A DNA stretch of 64,000 bases from Prorocentrum cordatum (taxonomy: Eukaryota > Sar > Dinophyceae > Prorocentrales > Prorocentraceae), in contig CAUYUJ010003980.1 in the NCBI GenBank assembly GCA_963575745.1, forward strand, positions 170,969 through 234,968, given 5' to 3'. The translations under genes were made by a program, and so were the position numbers. Of this stretch, positions 34,780 through 45,388 are shown in pieces; position 1 is the stretch's first letter; every line of letters begins with the position of its first letter. The notes below the pieces were generated by a model that had not been told where the DNA came from, made no database searches, and saw only the letters and a program-made list of their open reading frames with translations.

Positions 34780-35600
34780 GGAACGGGAACGGAAATGGAA
34801 ATGGTGGTGGTAGTGGTAATGATAATGGCAATGGTAATGGTAATGGTAATGGTAATGGTACTGGTAACGGTAATGGTAATTGCAATGGTGATGGGAATGG
34901 GAATTGTAATGGTAATGGCAGCGGTAATGGTAACGGTAATGGTGATGGCAATGGGAATGGCAATGGTGTTAGTAATGCTAATGGTACTGGCAATGGTATC
35001 GGTAGCGGCTAATGGTAATGGGAATGGCAATGGCAAAGGTAATGACAATGGTAAGGGTAATGGTACTGGTAATGGTAACGGTAATGGTAACGGGGTGGCG
35101 ACTGGCAATGGCAATACAATGGCAATGGCAATGGCAACGGTAATGGTAATGGCAATGGCGATGACAATGGCAATTGTAATGACCATGGTAATGGTAATGG
35201 TAATGGTAATGGTAATGGTAATGGTACAGGTAAAGGTAAAGATAAAGGCAAAGGTAAAGGTAAAGGTAATGGTAATGGTAATGGCAATTGCAATGGCAAT
35301 GGCAATGGTAATGGTAATGGTATTGGCAATAGCAATGGGAATGGCAATGGCAACGACAATGGTAATAGTAATTGCCATGGTAGTGGTAATGGTAATGGTA
35401 AAGGTAATGGTAATGGTATTGGGAATGGGAATGGACTGGCAATGGCAATTGTACTGGTACTGGCAATGGCAATGGCAATGGTAGTGGTAATGGGAATTGT
35501 AATGGTAAAGGTAATGGTAATGGTAGTGGTAGTTGTAGTGGTAGTGGCAATGGTAATGGTAATGGAAATGGTGATGGCAATTGTAAGGGCAATGATGAGA
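34780..35600 (+). repeat. AATGGY array 3
   Basis: Same hexamer family as arrays 1 and 2, with the marker AACGGGGTGGCGACTGG near 35092 and a GGTAAA sub-block near 35228-35265. Confidence 0.93.
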
Positions 35601-35632
35601 AGCAACGTGAAATATCGTAAGAAATCGTCTCA

Positions 35633-35658
35633 ACATCCACAGGGACTCCACAATCCCC
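35633..35658 (-). repeat. Inverted fragment of the GCCGAGC repeat flank
   Basis: CCACAGGGACTCCACAATCCCC is, apart from small differences, the reverse complement of the flank near 30015-30040. Confidence 0.55.
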
Positions 35659-35659
35659 C

Positions 35660-36470
35660 GGCCTCTCCTCCTCCCTTTCCCTCCCCCTCCCCCTCCTCCG
35701 CCTTCTCCGCCTCCTCCTCCTCCTCCTCCGCCTCCTCCTCCGCCTCCTCCTCCTCCTCCTCCTCCTCCGCCTCCTCCGCCTCCTCCGCCTCCTCCGCCTC
35801 CTCCCTCCCCCCTCCACCTCCCCCTCTTCCCCTCCTTCTCCTCCCCTCACTCCTTCCTCTCTCCGCCTCCTCTCCTCCTCCTACTCTTTTCCTCCTCCTC
35901 CTCCTCGCCTCCTCCGCCTCTCCGCTCCTCCTCTTCCTCCTCCGCCTCCTCCTCCCCTTCCCTCCTCCTCCTCCTCCTCCTCCTCCTTCCTTCTCCGCCT
36001 CCTCGCCCCCTCCTCCTCCTCCTCCCCTCCTCTCTCCTCCTCCTCCTCCTCCTCTCCTCCTCCTACTCTCCCCTCCTCCTCCTCCTCCTCCTCCTCCTCC
36101 TCCTCCTCCTCTCCTCATCTCTTTTCCTCCTCCTCTTTTCCTCCCCTCCTCCTCCGCCTCCTCCGCCTCCTCCTCCTCCTCCTCCTCCTCCTCCTCCTCC
36201 GCCCCCTTTCCTCATACCGCCTCCTCCGCTTCCTCTCTCCTCATCCTCCATACCTCCTCCTCCTCTCCTCCTCCTCCTCCTCCTCCTCCTCATCCTCCTC
36301 TTTTCCTTCTCCCTCCTCCGCCTCCTCCGCCTCTCCGCCTCCATCCGCTCCTCTCGGCCTCCTCGCCTCCTTCCGCCTCCTCCTCCTTCCTCCTCCTCCT
36401 CCTCCTCCTCCTCCTCCTCCTCCTCCGCATCCTCCTCATCTTCCTCCTCCTCATCTTCCTCCTCCTCCCT
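35660..36470. repeat. Long (CTC)n/(CCT)n microsatellite
   Basis: About 800 bp of CTC/CCG/CTT triplets with many interruptions; one of the largest pyrimidine tracts in the window. Confidence 0.95.
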
Positions 36471-36471
36471 C

Positions 36472-36574
36472 CTCTGCGCGGCTGCCAAGAACAGGTGCCG
36501 AGCCTCCGGGCCGAGCGCTGCCGACGGCCGCGGGTGCCGAGCACAGGAGCTGAGCCTGTGGACCGAGCGCAGCC
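36472..36574 (+). repeat. Dispersed GCCGAGC-rich repeat, copy 2
   Basis: Near-identical to 29893-30000; runs directly into the assembly gap. Confidence 0.8.
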
Positions 36575-36674
36575 NNNNNNNNNNNNNNNNNNNNNNNNNN
36601 NNNNNNNNNNNNNNNNNNNNNNNNNNNNNNNNNNNNNNNNNNNNNNNNNNNNNNNNNNNNNNNNNNNNNNNNNN
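36575..36674. other. Assembly gap (100 N)
   Basis: Exactly 100 N. This round number suggests a gap of unknown size placed where a duplicated repeat could not be resolved. Confidence 0.99.
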
Positions 36675-36676
36675 TC

Positions 36677-37099
36677 TCAGTTCCTGCTGGACTCGAGGTC
36701 AACCTCACTTGCGCCGTCAGGGACATCGGGGATGTTGGAGCCTCCACCTGGAGACCTTCGACCTCTACACCAGCCGCCTGCTACGTGGGCGGTGAAGTGG
36801 GCAGCTCCTGGTCTCCCAACGGACACCATGGGCCAGGTGCTACTGGGTCCTCATACGTCAGTCTCGTACCAGTACCTGCGGTGCCCTACAGTTTCGCGAC
36901 CTTGGCATTGGCGCCCACGACCGCGGAGGTGGAGCACAGCCTTTTCCCCAAGGAGCGGGCGAAGCACGGCAAGCGCAGTACCAAGGACAAGAAGTTCGTG
37001 AAGGACAAGAAGGAGAAAAAGGAGAAGAAGGAGCGAAAGAGCAGCGTGAAGGGCAAGACCGTGGGAGTCAACGAGCTGGAGTCCAGGGCGGCGGACTAA
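36677..37099 (+). CDS. Hypothetical lysine-rich protein, partial
   Basis: The frame is open from the gap edge, so the N-terminus is missing or in the gap. It begins with VPAGLEVNLTCAVRDIGDVG, passes a Gly/Ser/Pro-rich middle (SLVPVPAVPYSFATLALAP), and ends with a very basic tail (FVKDKKEKKEKKERKSSVKG) before TAA at 37097. The basic tail resembles disordered nuclear or nucleic-acid-binding tails, but that is composition only. No domain is recognised. The next ORF on the same strand starts 30 bp downstream in another frame, so the two may be parts of one gene split by an intron or a frameshift. Confidence 0.4.
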   Translation, partial: SVPAGLEVNLTCAVRDIGDVGASTWRPSTSTPAACYVGGEVGSSWSPNGHHGPGATGSSYVSLVPVPAVPYSFATLALAPTTAEVEHSLFPKERAKHGKRSTKDKKFVKDKKEKKEKKERKSSVKGKTVGVNELESRAAD

Positions 37100-37128
37100 C
37101 CGAGTTCTACGATCTGAGTGCCCGAGGT

Positions 37129-37833
37129 GTGCAGGGAGGACCAGGTGCTGTTGATGACCGTGCCTCTCTGTGCCTTTCCAAGCACGAGTGCTTCGATGGC
37201 GGCGAACCTTTCGAGTTCTTTGTGGAGAACGGCCTGGAGGGTAAGCAGTCGGACGGTGCTCACATGTTTCCTCAAGAAGCCGCTGGGGATCAAGGCGAGC
37301 GTGAGGGGCAAGAACATGAGCTTACAGAATCCAAAGTTCCTGCAGCTGACCTTCTTCATGCTGCTGGTGACTTGCATCCCGACGGAGGAGGAGGCGAAGT
37401 GCGACAGCTTCTCGGGGACGATCGCGGCGATTCTGTTCAGTATCTACATCAAGAAGTTGCTAAATCTAAACTTTATCCTGACGCTGGTGGCGTGGCCAAC
37501 TCCAGCGAGTACGACCCCAAGATTTTCGCCGCAGAGAGTTCGTGTGCTTCGAGCATTGTTCCTCCTGCGAGTGTATCGTGTACGGCGTCGTCTCCTCTCG
37601 ACGACCGTTTGCAGCTGAAGGACGTTGTTGCCGTCCTCAAGGGTATGTCGAAGCTCTCCGTCCGGCAGTGGAGGCAGGAGGAGGCGCGGTTCCGCCTGTC
37701 GTGGAAGCAGGCCTCGAAGCCCTTGCGCGGGGCTTACGCGGCGCTGGCTGAGAAGGGGGACTTCGACGTGGCTGAGCTGGTGGACTTGTTCGAGGCCGCT
37801 GTTGCTCATGAGATGGGGGAGAGTACGAGCTAG
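37129..37833 (+). CDS. Hypothetical protein, 234 residues
   Basis: Protein-like throughout: an acidic Gly/Asp/Glu-rich N-terminal half (HECFDGGEPFEFFVENGLEG, LHPDGGGGEVRQLLGDDRG) and a clearly helical C-terminal segment (LKDVVAVLKGMSKLSVRQW, GAYAALAEKGDFDVAELVD, LFEAAVAHEMGES) ending at TAG. No family is recognised. The C-terminal helical unit is the best evidence that this is real coding sequence. The start is uncertain because coding-like sequence continues upstream in another frame (36677-37099). Confidence 0.45.
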   Translation: MQGGPGAVDDRASLCLSKHECFDGGEPFEFFVENGLEGKQSDGAHMFPQEAAGDQGEREGQEHELTESKVPAADLLHAAGDLHPDGGGGEVRQLLGDDRGDSVQYLHQEVAKSKLYPDAGGVANSSEYDPKIFAAESSCASSIVPPASVSCTASSPLDDRLQLKDVVAVLKGMSKLSVRQWRQEEARFRLSWKQASKPLRGAYAALAEKGDFDVAELVDLFEAAVAHEMGESTS

Positions 37834-37849
37834 AGTGCGACATCATCAA

Positions 37850-38250
37850 TTCGGTGCTGTCCTTCGCGGATTGGGTGCCGGTATCGTGTGGGCCGTGCGG
37901 GTCGGCCTCATGTGCAAGAACTTCGAGATGCTGAGTTTCCTCACCTAAGCCTCCGCGCGCTCACGCTTCTGTAGTGTCGTTCGGAGATGTAGCCAGTGAA
38001 AAAAATCCTCCTCCTCCCATCATTGCCCAAGATAGGCCCAACGGGGCCCAAATCGTCATGTAAGGTAGTTCTCAATGTTGGGGATCCATGCTAGCGGGTC
38101 AATGGACATTGCGGGCCGTGAAAGGAATGCAATATCCCGTTAAGCCCAAGGTGAGGAAATTAAGATGATATGATCACGCGCGCGTGGGACGCGCGCGACT
38201 CTTTTCTCTCCGAACCGAAATTGCTCCAGTCAACTCAATGTCTGCGCATG
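37850..38250. other. No supported gene
   Basis: Unique sequence with a short A7 and TCC tract near 38005; nothing recognised. Confidence 0.6.
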
Positions 38251-38253
38251 CGG

Positions 38254-38274
38254 TTATATATATATATATGTATA

Positions 38275-38330
<56 letters not shown>

Positions 38331-38345
38331 TGTATATATACATCG
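38254..38345. repeat. (TA)n and (CATA)n microsatellite
   Basis: TATATA, then CATACATA, then TATACATA units. Confidence 0.95.
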
Positions 38346-38576
38346 ACGGCGGCAGGGAGCGTGTAGCAACGACTCCCCCCGCGGCGGCCCGGCCGCAGCG
38401 CCGGCCAGGGCCGACGCATTACCATCGGGACTCTTCATTCCCGACGGCGTCGGATTACAGCGAGCGCGGGCGCGAGGCTCTCACGGCCGCCAGCAGCCGG
38501 CCAGTCAAGTGGTATTCACCATCAGGCCATGGGCCGATGATATCATAGATTGACGGGGGGCGAAGCTTCCACAGCC

Positions 38577-40402
38577 TCAAGCCGCCCCATTTGTGGGTTG
38601 TAGCACACAATACAGCCATTGGCCGAAAGCGCGCATGTGCACTGATATAGCGTCCAGAACGCCATTGGCGATAGGCGTCTGTTGCTCACCAGTGCCATCC
38701 GCCGTCGCGGCGCCACTGGTCACGGTCGTCATAGCGTCGTCGAACCAGCTGCCGTAGTCTCCCTTGCTACGATTATCCTTGCCCGGCCCTTTGCTCCTGT
38801 TACGGTTGGGAGTACCCCTCCACGCGCTCCAGGCGCGATCGATAGGGGGTCGACTTTGCCCCCGGTGCCATGGGCGACGAGCAATCTCGGGAATCTGCTG
38901 GGAAGACGACGACGCAGCGCCACTGCGTTCGGTCTGGCGGATGTCTGTGCATCGGCACGGGCGGACCGCGGGTGGGGAGGCCGTGCGGCTGCTCCCCTTC
39001 CCCCGAGGTCGCTTGCCCTTGCCTGTTCCCGCTGCTTCTGGGGGCGGTGGGGCAGCGCCACTCGATGCGCTGCCTGTTCCGCCCTTGGCGCGCGGGAAAG
39101 CAGCCGCTTGGTACGCCGCCACCCTAGCCGCTGGCGCAGGCGAGGGGCTGAACGGGCGCTTGCGGCTGATGGATCGCGCAGCCCGTGCGGTAGTCGCTGT
39201 GCGCTGACGGATCCGCGCTCCTGGTGCCATTGGCACACGTGAGGGGCGGCGCCCTTCATCCGAGTCGGGCGGCGGCACTCCGTGCTGCGTCCATGCGTGC
39301 AACGCATGCACGGCAGCCTCGTACACGTGCAGCGCCCACTTTTCAGTTGCCGAATGCCTGAATGCATCGAACGTGACTCATTGACCTTGGAGAAGAGCTG
39401 CCGCTTGCGACTGCAGCACATACTCCATGCACGCCTCAATGAGGGGCGCGTCGGTAGTGATGCGCGGCAGATCCTGCCGGTTCTGGTAGATGTCCTGGTG
39501 GGCCAACTCAACTAGTTCATAGTGTGACTTCACGATGTTGAGCTCCCATGACAATGTCGCGCGGAATCTGTCCACTTCAGCAAGATGTTCACGCCTTGCG
39601 CTTTCATCTGCGTTGTCCACATCAACCAATGTCCACTCAAAGGTCTTCGATAATTCTATGGTAGCCCTGTAAGCTTGCTTCGCCAACCACCTTTCTTTCT
39701 CACCGCGTAGATCTGGGTCGTAGACGCAAAACTCTGGCGGTTCATTCCACATCCACACGAGGCGGAGGTATCCGCTCTATGGTGCATGAGGGGCACTTCG
39801 GCCGTGGTAATGAACGTAGCCAGTTCATAGGCTGCCTGTTTGATGCGGTACTGGTTAATTGGAAGTGTAAAATCATCTTGATTTGTGTCGTGACCTCGGC
39901 GTGGGACGCGCGAGCCCGTTCGCCTGCGCATTGCGCGGCCTCCGAACGCCTTGGGAGCGTCAGCGGACCAGATTCGTCTCCGACTGTTCGAGCGGGTCCG
40001 CCTGCCATGGCCACGGGATGGCGGCCGGAACGATGCGGGACGGGGCATGGGCGCGTCTCGGTTGTGCTCGACCTCGTCCTCGTCTTCTTCGAGGCCAGCC
40101 CACTCTTCTCTGGGCTTCCAGTGGGTCTCTATCTCTGCTTGTATCGAGGGCCACAGCCGGTCAAGACCCACTGGGAGATGGGCACAATTAGCCTGATACC
40201 ATCGGCGCCACCCGCCGGACGGTTCAGCGCGGTCAAAGGCATCAGGATCTGTCGTGTCCCAATCGAAGATATTCAGGATTCCCACATCCATGCTAAAGTC
40301 AGCTTTATCCGCTCGCCGAGACAAATATGCCCACCACTCCCACGTCGGGCAGATGGCACCTTTGCCTGCTGGTGGACAGCCAAGGTATACCTGATACGAC
40401 AT
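38577..40402 (-). pseudogene. Giant unknown ORF chain, segment 5 (C-terminal end)
   Basis: The path begins at 40402 (MSYQVYLGCPPAGKGAICP, GILNIFDWDTTDPDAFDRAE) and shifts frame near 39760. It continues as MWMWNEPPEFCVYDPDL, KQAYRATIELSKTFEWTLVD and LIEACMEYVLQSQAAALL, meets an in-frame TGA at 39378-39380, and reads on without disturbance (VTFDAFRHSATEKWALHV, EAAVHALHAWTQHGVPPP). It ends in a low-complexity Arg/Ser/Gly/Pro region and a final ordered segment (SWFDDAMTTVTSG, VLDAISVHMRAFGQWLYCVL) at 38577. No family is recognised. The basic disordered tail (RNRSKGPGKDNRSKGD) could bind nucleic acid. One shift plus one stop suggest decay or sequence error. Confidence 0.5.
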
Positions 40403-41238
40403 CCACCGACGGGCCAGCTTGTGCGCTGTGACCTCGCGCGCCTTGTTGCCATGGGGAGGGCTTTGTCGTTAGGTGATGCCGGGGTCCAAGCGAATGCGGA
40501 TCTTTCAGCGGACAGGGTGGCCGTTCTCCCTGCCATAGCAGCATGGTACCGCGCAAGTGCGCCACCGGAAGTATCCTTCCTCCAGCCTTCGCGGTACCTT
40601 GCCTGCGTGCGATCAGAGTTCTGGACCACTGAGGCTCGTGACGCGCACCTGCCGTCCGAACGTACATAGTACGTATTCGGGCTCCCTCGATCTCTAATCA
40701 ACCCTACTGTCCTCCAGTCCACAGCTGGCTTTAGCTTCCAACTTTGAATCGACATTGCCGCATGCGTGATGCCTTCCTGGCATACTGAGCAGCCTATCAT
40801 GCCATATCTCGGTTTATGTCCCATATGACATACGCGGCAAACGTCATCCTCCCAGCCTGGGGGTGGTTGGACTTCCGCGCAAAGTGCGGCGTCGAACTGT
40901 TCGACATGATATCCCGCCCGGATTTGCTGCTTCGGCCCAAAAACGTCGACGCAGCCAGTCCCCTGCCGGTTCACGACCTGGACCACAGTCAAGCGCCTGT
41001 CATAGGTAACGTGCCACGACAGCCTGTTGTCCGCTGACTCGGAGAATGCGAAGATCTGCCAGATATTATCCCATTGAAGGACACTGTCCGTGAATATTTG
41101 GCCCGTTGGCAAGATCCAGTGTGGGTGTGCCTCCAAGTGTCGCGAGCTCATGGTGGCAAAATACTTGCCGTTAAAATTTAGATAGGTGCACATCAAATAC
41201 CGATCGATTGGTCCGTCCGACAAAGTCCTTGGAGACAC
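40273..41238 (-). pseudogene. Giant unknown ORF chain, segment 4, with a CxxC...CxxC zinc-ribbon-like motif
   Basis: A 321-codon frame with ordered composition: LMCTYLNFNGKYFATMSS, HPHWILPTGQIFTDSVLQW, LSWHVTYDRRLTVVQVVN. A possible zinc ribbon follows, CRVCHMGH then CSVC with 12 residues between the pairs (about 40777-40840). The middle (SWKLKPAVDWRTVGLI, YYVRSDGRCASRA) stays protein-like. Beyond about 40480 the true path appears to switch to the frame of segment 5, because the composition here becomes arginine/serine-rich. It is preceded by segment 3 across about 330 bp of unclear frame. Confidence 0.45.
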
Positions 41239-41566
41239 CGTCCTGATGAAGGAAGGTTGGGAAACTGGTGTCGCACTCCAAGCGGGCCCGATCTTCGTCT
41301 CTTTGTATCATTTTCTTTAGCTTCCGAGAAGCTGAGCGGCGCGTATACGTCCTCCGGTGCTAGCGCTTCCAGATCATGGATCTCGCGCGCGCACGGGGAC
41401 AACGCCGCAGTGTATACCACAGTGCCGTACTGTCGAGTGCCTGTCGCTCATCATGCAAGGGGGCCACTCGCCCTTCTTGGCTGTGTCGAACGTCGGCATC
41501 AGCCAGAGGTATAAGCAGCGCCCCATGTTTGTCACACATGCTAGGGTCGTGCCTGACGTTCCGGCG

Positions 41567-43039
41567 CTATGGACTAATACTTCTCAATGAGTCGCCGTAA
41601 ACGGCCCTGATGAGAAGCGGTCGTGTTGTTGGAATTACGTGTAGCCTCTCTACTTCGCTCTCCGCCCGAGATGAGTCAGTGCCCCCGTCAATCTCGGACG
41701 CGCCGACTCCTTTGACGACGACTTCGGCGAAGCTTTTGTCCCAGTCCATTGGACGGGGGGTGGGGCCTTCGCGGGCTGCGTCCATCTCCACCCCCAGGAT
41801 TTGGACGTCCTGCGGGGGAAGCATGGCGATAGCGTGCATGAATCTGGCCCACGGGCGGTCGTAGCCAGCGTCGGTCAGCATATTTATAAGCACTTCCACC
41901 CCAACCCAGCCGCCGGAACTCAGCACATGGGCCGAACTGTGGCGGAGGAGGTGAACGATTAGCTTGACAAGGCGAAAGGCTTCGCCTTGACTCAGCTCGC
42001 TCGCGGTAGCATATAGCTTCGGGCGTAGGTGTGGGTACATAGGCACCAGAGCATGGTCTGATCCAGGCAGATTACGGCTCTCAATCGTATTGTACCGAGC
42101 ACGTAAGTATCTATCCACTCTGGATCGTTCCTTCCCGAACAGGTGCCGGATGTAGCCCAGAAGTGGATCAGCCACGAAGTCCGCGTAAGCCGAAAGCCTG
42201 TCGCTGATAAGTGCTCGACCCAACCGTTGGCTGGGAAGTGCAGGTCCATTATTGTGGACTTCGTCTATGAGACGTGCTTTTGCTGGGGATAGTGCCGTAA
42301 GGTTCTCCCGCCTGTATTCCGGCGTCGCCAGCAAGGGAACGCGTTCGCCCTGGTCGAGAAGACCTTCGTAGGTCAGTTCCTCGTGTTCGAGTCCGATATG
42401 CGTTAATCTGTCGGGGCCCTCCTGCGGCGTCCATAACGTTATGAGATCTTCCTCCGATATCTGTTTGTTCTTGGGAAGTGGCACTGTGTCCTCTATCAGG
42501 AAGTAATCCCTCCCAAATGGCGTCCCATCGCCAGGAGCGCATGGGCGAGTCTGTGGGTCAATCTGCAGGACTGCGACGATGGCCTGTCCTGTCGCTGCCG
42601 TGCGCTCCTCCTCCCTGTCAGACCCGTCATCGACATCGTCGAAATGATCTCCTTCGTGTACACCCGCAGTGTCTAGCTCCACTCCGTCGTCTTGGTCGGA
42701 CGAGGACTCGTCGGAGCTTATGTCGAGGTTGACCGCCTGGATTGCTCTCCGGCACCACTTCTCGTACTCTCTCTTTTCGTATTCGATGATTTCGGGTTTA
42801 GCCCTTTTGCCATGGGCATCCGCCAATCTGCTGTACATTCGATACCTGGGCGTGCACCGGTCCAGATGTACTGCCGTGCGTGGCCTGACCATGCAGTGGC
42901 TGCATCTCCGAACAAGATAGAGTTTGGAATCCAGGGATACAGCCATCTTGGTCGTCATGAAGCAGCCAACGCTTGTACATATGTAGATCTGCTCGATGAA
43001 GGATGCGGCGGGCGATGCAATCGCGTAAGTATTACTCAT
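41567..43039 (-). pseudogene. Giant unknown ORF chain, segment 3, with a TpT1/KptA-like region
   Basis: A 490-codon open frame. N-terminal part: a cysteine/histidine-containing stretch (LVRRCSHCMVRPRTAVHLD), then an acidic linker (DISSDESSSDQDDGVELD). Middle: GRALISDRLSAYADFVADPL and VDRYLRARYNTIESRNLPG. The last third (about 41970-41570) resembles the N-terminal winged-helix half of TpT1/KptA RNA 2'-phosphotransferases: RLVKLIVHLLRHS, a Gly-Trp-Val segment (SSGGWVGVEVLINML), and the terminal LLIRAVYGDSL, comparable to the family's IRAxxGHS motif with His changed to Asp and a long insertion before it. The expected C-terminal NAD-binding half was not found downstream. The KptA link is tentative (about 0.35). 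Confidence 0.5.
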
Positions 43040-43296
43040 CCGCGCGAGCTTGTCCTGTGGCAGTGGTGGAGGCTGAAGGTCAGGTGCCCCGATGCGTTGA
43101 TCTTTGGGCTGAGTCAGGGGCGTGCCCTGGGGATTCTCGAAGCGCGGCTACTTGCGATCCGCGGTGAACGATCGCTTGATACCCGCATGCCCAATGTTGC
43201 CCCAGCCTGAACGCCTCTCACCTGATTGCGGCCCTCGCCATCGCCTCGCGGCCTCTCCGTCTTACGAGACTCTTTGACCTTGGCGGCCCATGGGGC

Positions 43297-44109
43297 TCAA
43301 TACTGCCAGGGGCATGGTCCGCGTTTTGGCGATTGGGTCCTCCCTCTTGCTTCTTCGTCCTTCTTCATATTTCGGAAGGCCATCCAATCGTGAAATGAAC
43401 CCCTCGGCGTTGATTGATCCAACACCATCGTCCTCAAATCTGGGCGTTCTAGCGGCAGTCCAGCTTCCTCAAGCGGTGTAACGATATCCTGAAGGCCATG
43501 GGCCACAAGGATCGGTGTGTCGAACTGTTCGGTGACTAGTTCCGCCGAGTACACGTGGCTATGCTGCCAATTCCCAAGGTCCAAGAACGACAAATGTTTT
43601 CTTCTAATTCCTCTGAGATCGGTAGCAATCTCCTTCTGTGTCGTCGATTGAAAATTGCTCCGTACCTCTCTCTGCAATTATTCCACGTCGATGGGTGTGT
43701 TAGGTCTCTCGGCTATTAGCCGCTCTTGCATCGCATTCTCGATTGGCCATAGCGCTATTTTCTGCTCCGGGTCGGGAGTGGGGTCGATGAGCGCCTTAAA
43801 ATCAACCTCGGATCGACGAGAGTGCTTCGGGTTAAAGACCCATACCTGTTGCTGATTAGCCTGACAGGGTGTCATGAAATACAGCCGTAGTGACCGCTTG
43901 ACTATCAGCTCCGGCACGCTGCGCACATGCTGCTTCCGCCCCCTTGTTTCTGCGTCGATCGGGCGAAAAACTCCTAGCGCAGCCGGCGGGGTTGCGAGCT
44001 TGAAGTCCACGGTCATGATGTTGCCGTCATTCCAGAGCTCCGCACCGTGGCTATAGCTTTGGTGTAGATAGTGGATCATCTCGCTTTCATGGAATGCACG
44101 CACCCCCAT
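43297..44109 (-). pseudogene. Giant unknown ORF chain, segment 2b, with in-frame TAA
   Basis: One continuous reading frame of about 270 codons interrupted by TAA at 43678-43680. Upstream part: MGVRAFHESEMIHYLHQSY, GNIMTVDFKLATPPAALGV, LYFMTPCQANQQQVWVFN, IALWPIENAMQERLIAE. Directly after the stop the frame continues as REVRSNFQSTTQKEIATDL, LSFLDLGNWQHSHVYSAEL, FDTPILVAHGLQDIVTPLE. Composition is convincingly protein on both sides, so the stop probably replaced a sense codon (one C to T change from CAA would do it). No domain is recognised. It is flanked on both sides by other segments on the same strand. Confidence 0.5.
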
Positions 44110-44245
44110 CGGCGGGGGTTTTGTCCTTCGCTTTCTTGTCTGTCTTGACCCTCGCGCCCCACCTTTTCCTGGGCGGGAGGAGGGCGCCTGCGTTCAGGAG
44201 CGCGTAGAGTTTGCGTGCGTCCGTAGCGTTCGAGCATGACTCCCA

Positions 44246-45313
44246 TCATCCCAAACTGATGCGATCATGGATCCAATCAGGTAGTAGGAACGGGATCTCT
44301 AGCACTGCGCAGGACTCGTGCTCGGTAAACTTCGCCTTGCCCCAGTCGAATAACGCAGAACACGATGCGACTGGCATTGTGGTCGCATGCAAACGTCTCG
44401 CTACCAGGTACTCGATAGCTCTCCATGTACAATAATCCGCCGTAGTACGCGGGGATCGTGCCAGACGCATCTTTTTCGCCACCCATTCTCGGGCGGCGGT
44501 GCGTCCTTTCGTTACATCGTACCATCCGTCGGCGTCATAGAACGATTCGACGAGGTGGAACTAATTCACGTGCAGCTCAAGCTTTCGAGGGACAAGCATT
44601 AGCTCGTAATCGACGACCTGCTCGCTGCCGAGGATCGTGTCTTCTGGTGGCAGTGTGTCCGGTCCTTCTCTCAGTCCGACAATCACCGCCTGCTGGTGCT
44701 CTTCGCACGCGTTAAAGAAATCAGGGCATTGTACTCGACTCTGCCCGAAGCTGCAGACAATGTGTTCCTCTCGGTTATGTACCGTCGAATGATGCAGAAC
44801 GCTCTGGGTGATCGTATCCCATAGAGGCTTTCCTGTGAGACCTGGCCCGGCCGACGCTGCTGCCCCGGTGGCGGTCGCAGCCGCCTCGTTGTCTTTTGGC
44901 GCGGCCTTCTTGCGCGACTGCGCCGTGAACAACGTTGCCGTTCCTTTCCCAATTGCCTCCATCACCTTTTTCATGGCGTCGTCGGTCGTTAACGTCTCCA
45001 TGGGAGATCCCGCTTCAGGTTCCATCCCGTAGATGTCCACCTTGTCGCGAAACGGTGCCGTTGTATAGCGCCTGTCTGCCCATGCCAGTCTGTCATCATG
45101 ATGTTCCCCCAGCCATGACACAAATTCCTTGGAATTTACATTGGCTGAATCAGACGGCACATACTGTGGAGCACCAACATCGCCGAATGGAAATATTTCT
45201 CCCACCTGGCATTTAGCATAGCGGCCTCTGGTGGATATGACATTGCTTATCATGGGGCCCTCCGCGCCCGGGGGCTTGGGCATCGGCGCGGTCGCCATAG
45301 GCGGGGGCGCCAT
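44246..45313 (-). pseudogene. Giant unknown ORF chain, segment 2a, with in-frame TAG
   Basis: A single reading frame of 355 codons broken only by TAG at 44561-44563. Before the stop: GPMISNVISTRGRYAKCQVG, SKEFVSWLGEHHDDRLAWAD, DDAMKKVMEAIGKGTATLF, PLWDTITQSVLHHSTVHN, CPDFFNACEEHQQAVIVGL. After it the frame reads on with VESFYDADGWYDVTKGR, WRAIEYLVARRLHATTMP and VLEIPFLLPDWIHDRISL. The order of hydrophobic and charged residues looks like a folded protein, but I recognise no family. It overlaps neighbours in other frames at both ends. Confidence 0.5.
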
Positions 45314-45388
45314 TGGCGGCGGCGGCGGAGCATCTGACGCCGCGGCACCCTGAGGGCGCTCCGCGACGTCGAAGACTGGGCAACAAAG

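Noticed and set aside
39779-40669. 296-codon plus-strand ORF
   Set aside because: Antisense shadow of the minus-strand chain, whose composition and continuity are far more protein-like.
42692-43210. 172-codon plus-strand ORF
   Set aside because: Antisense to the 490-codon chain segment.
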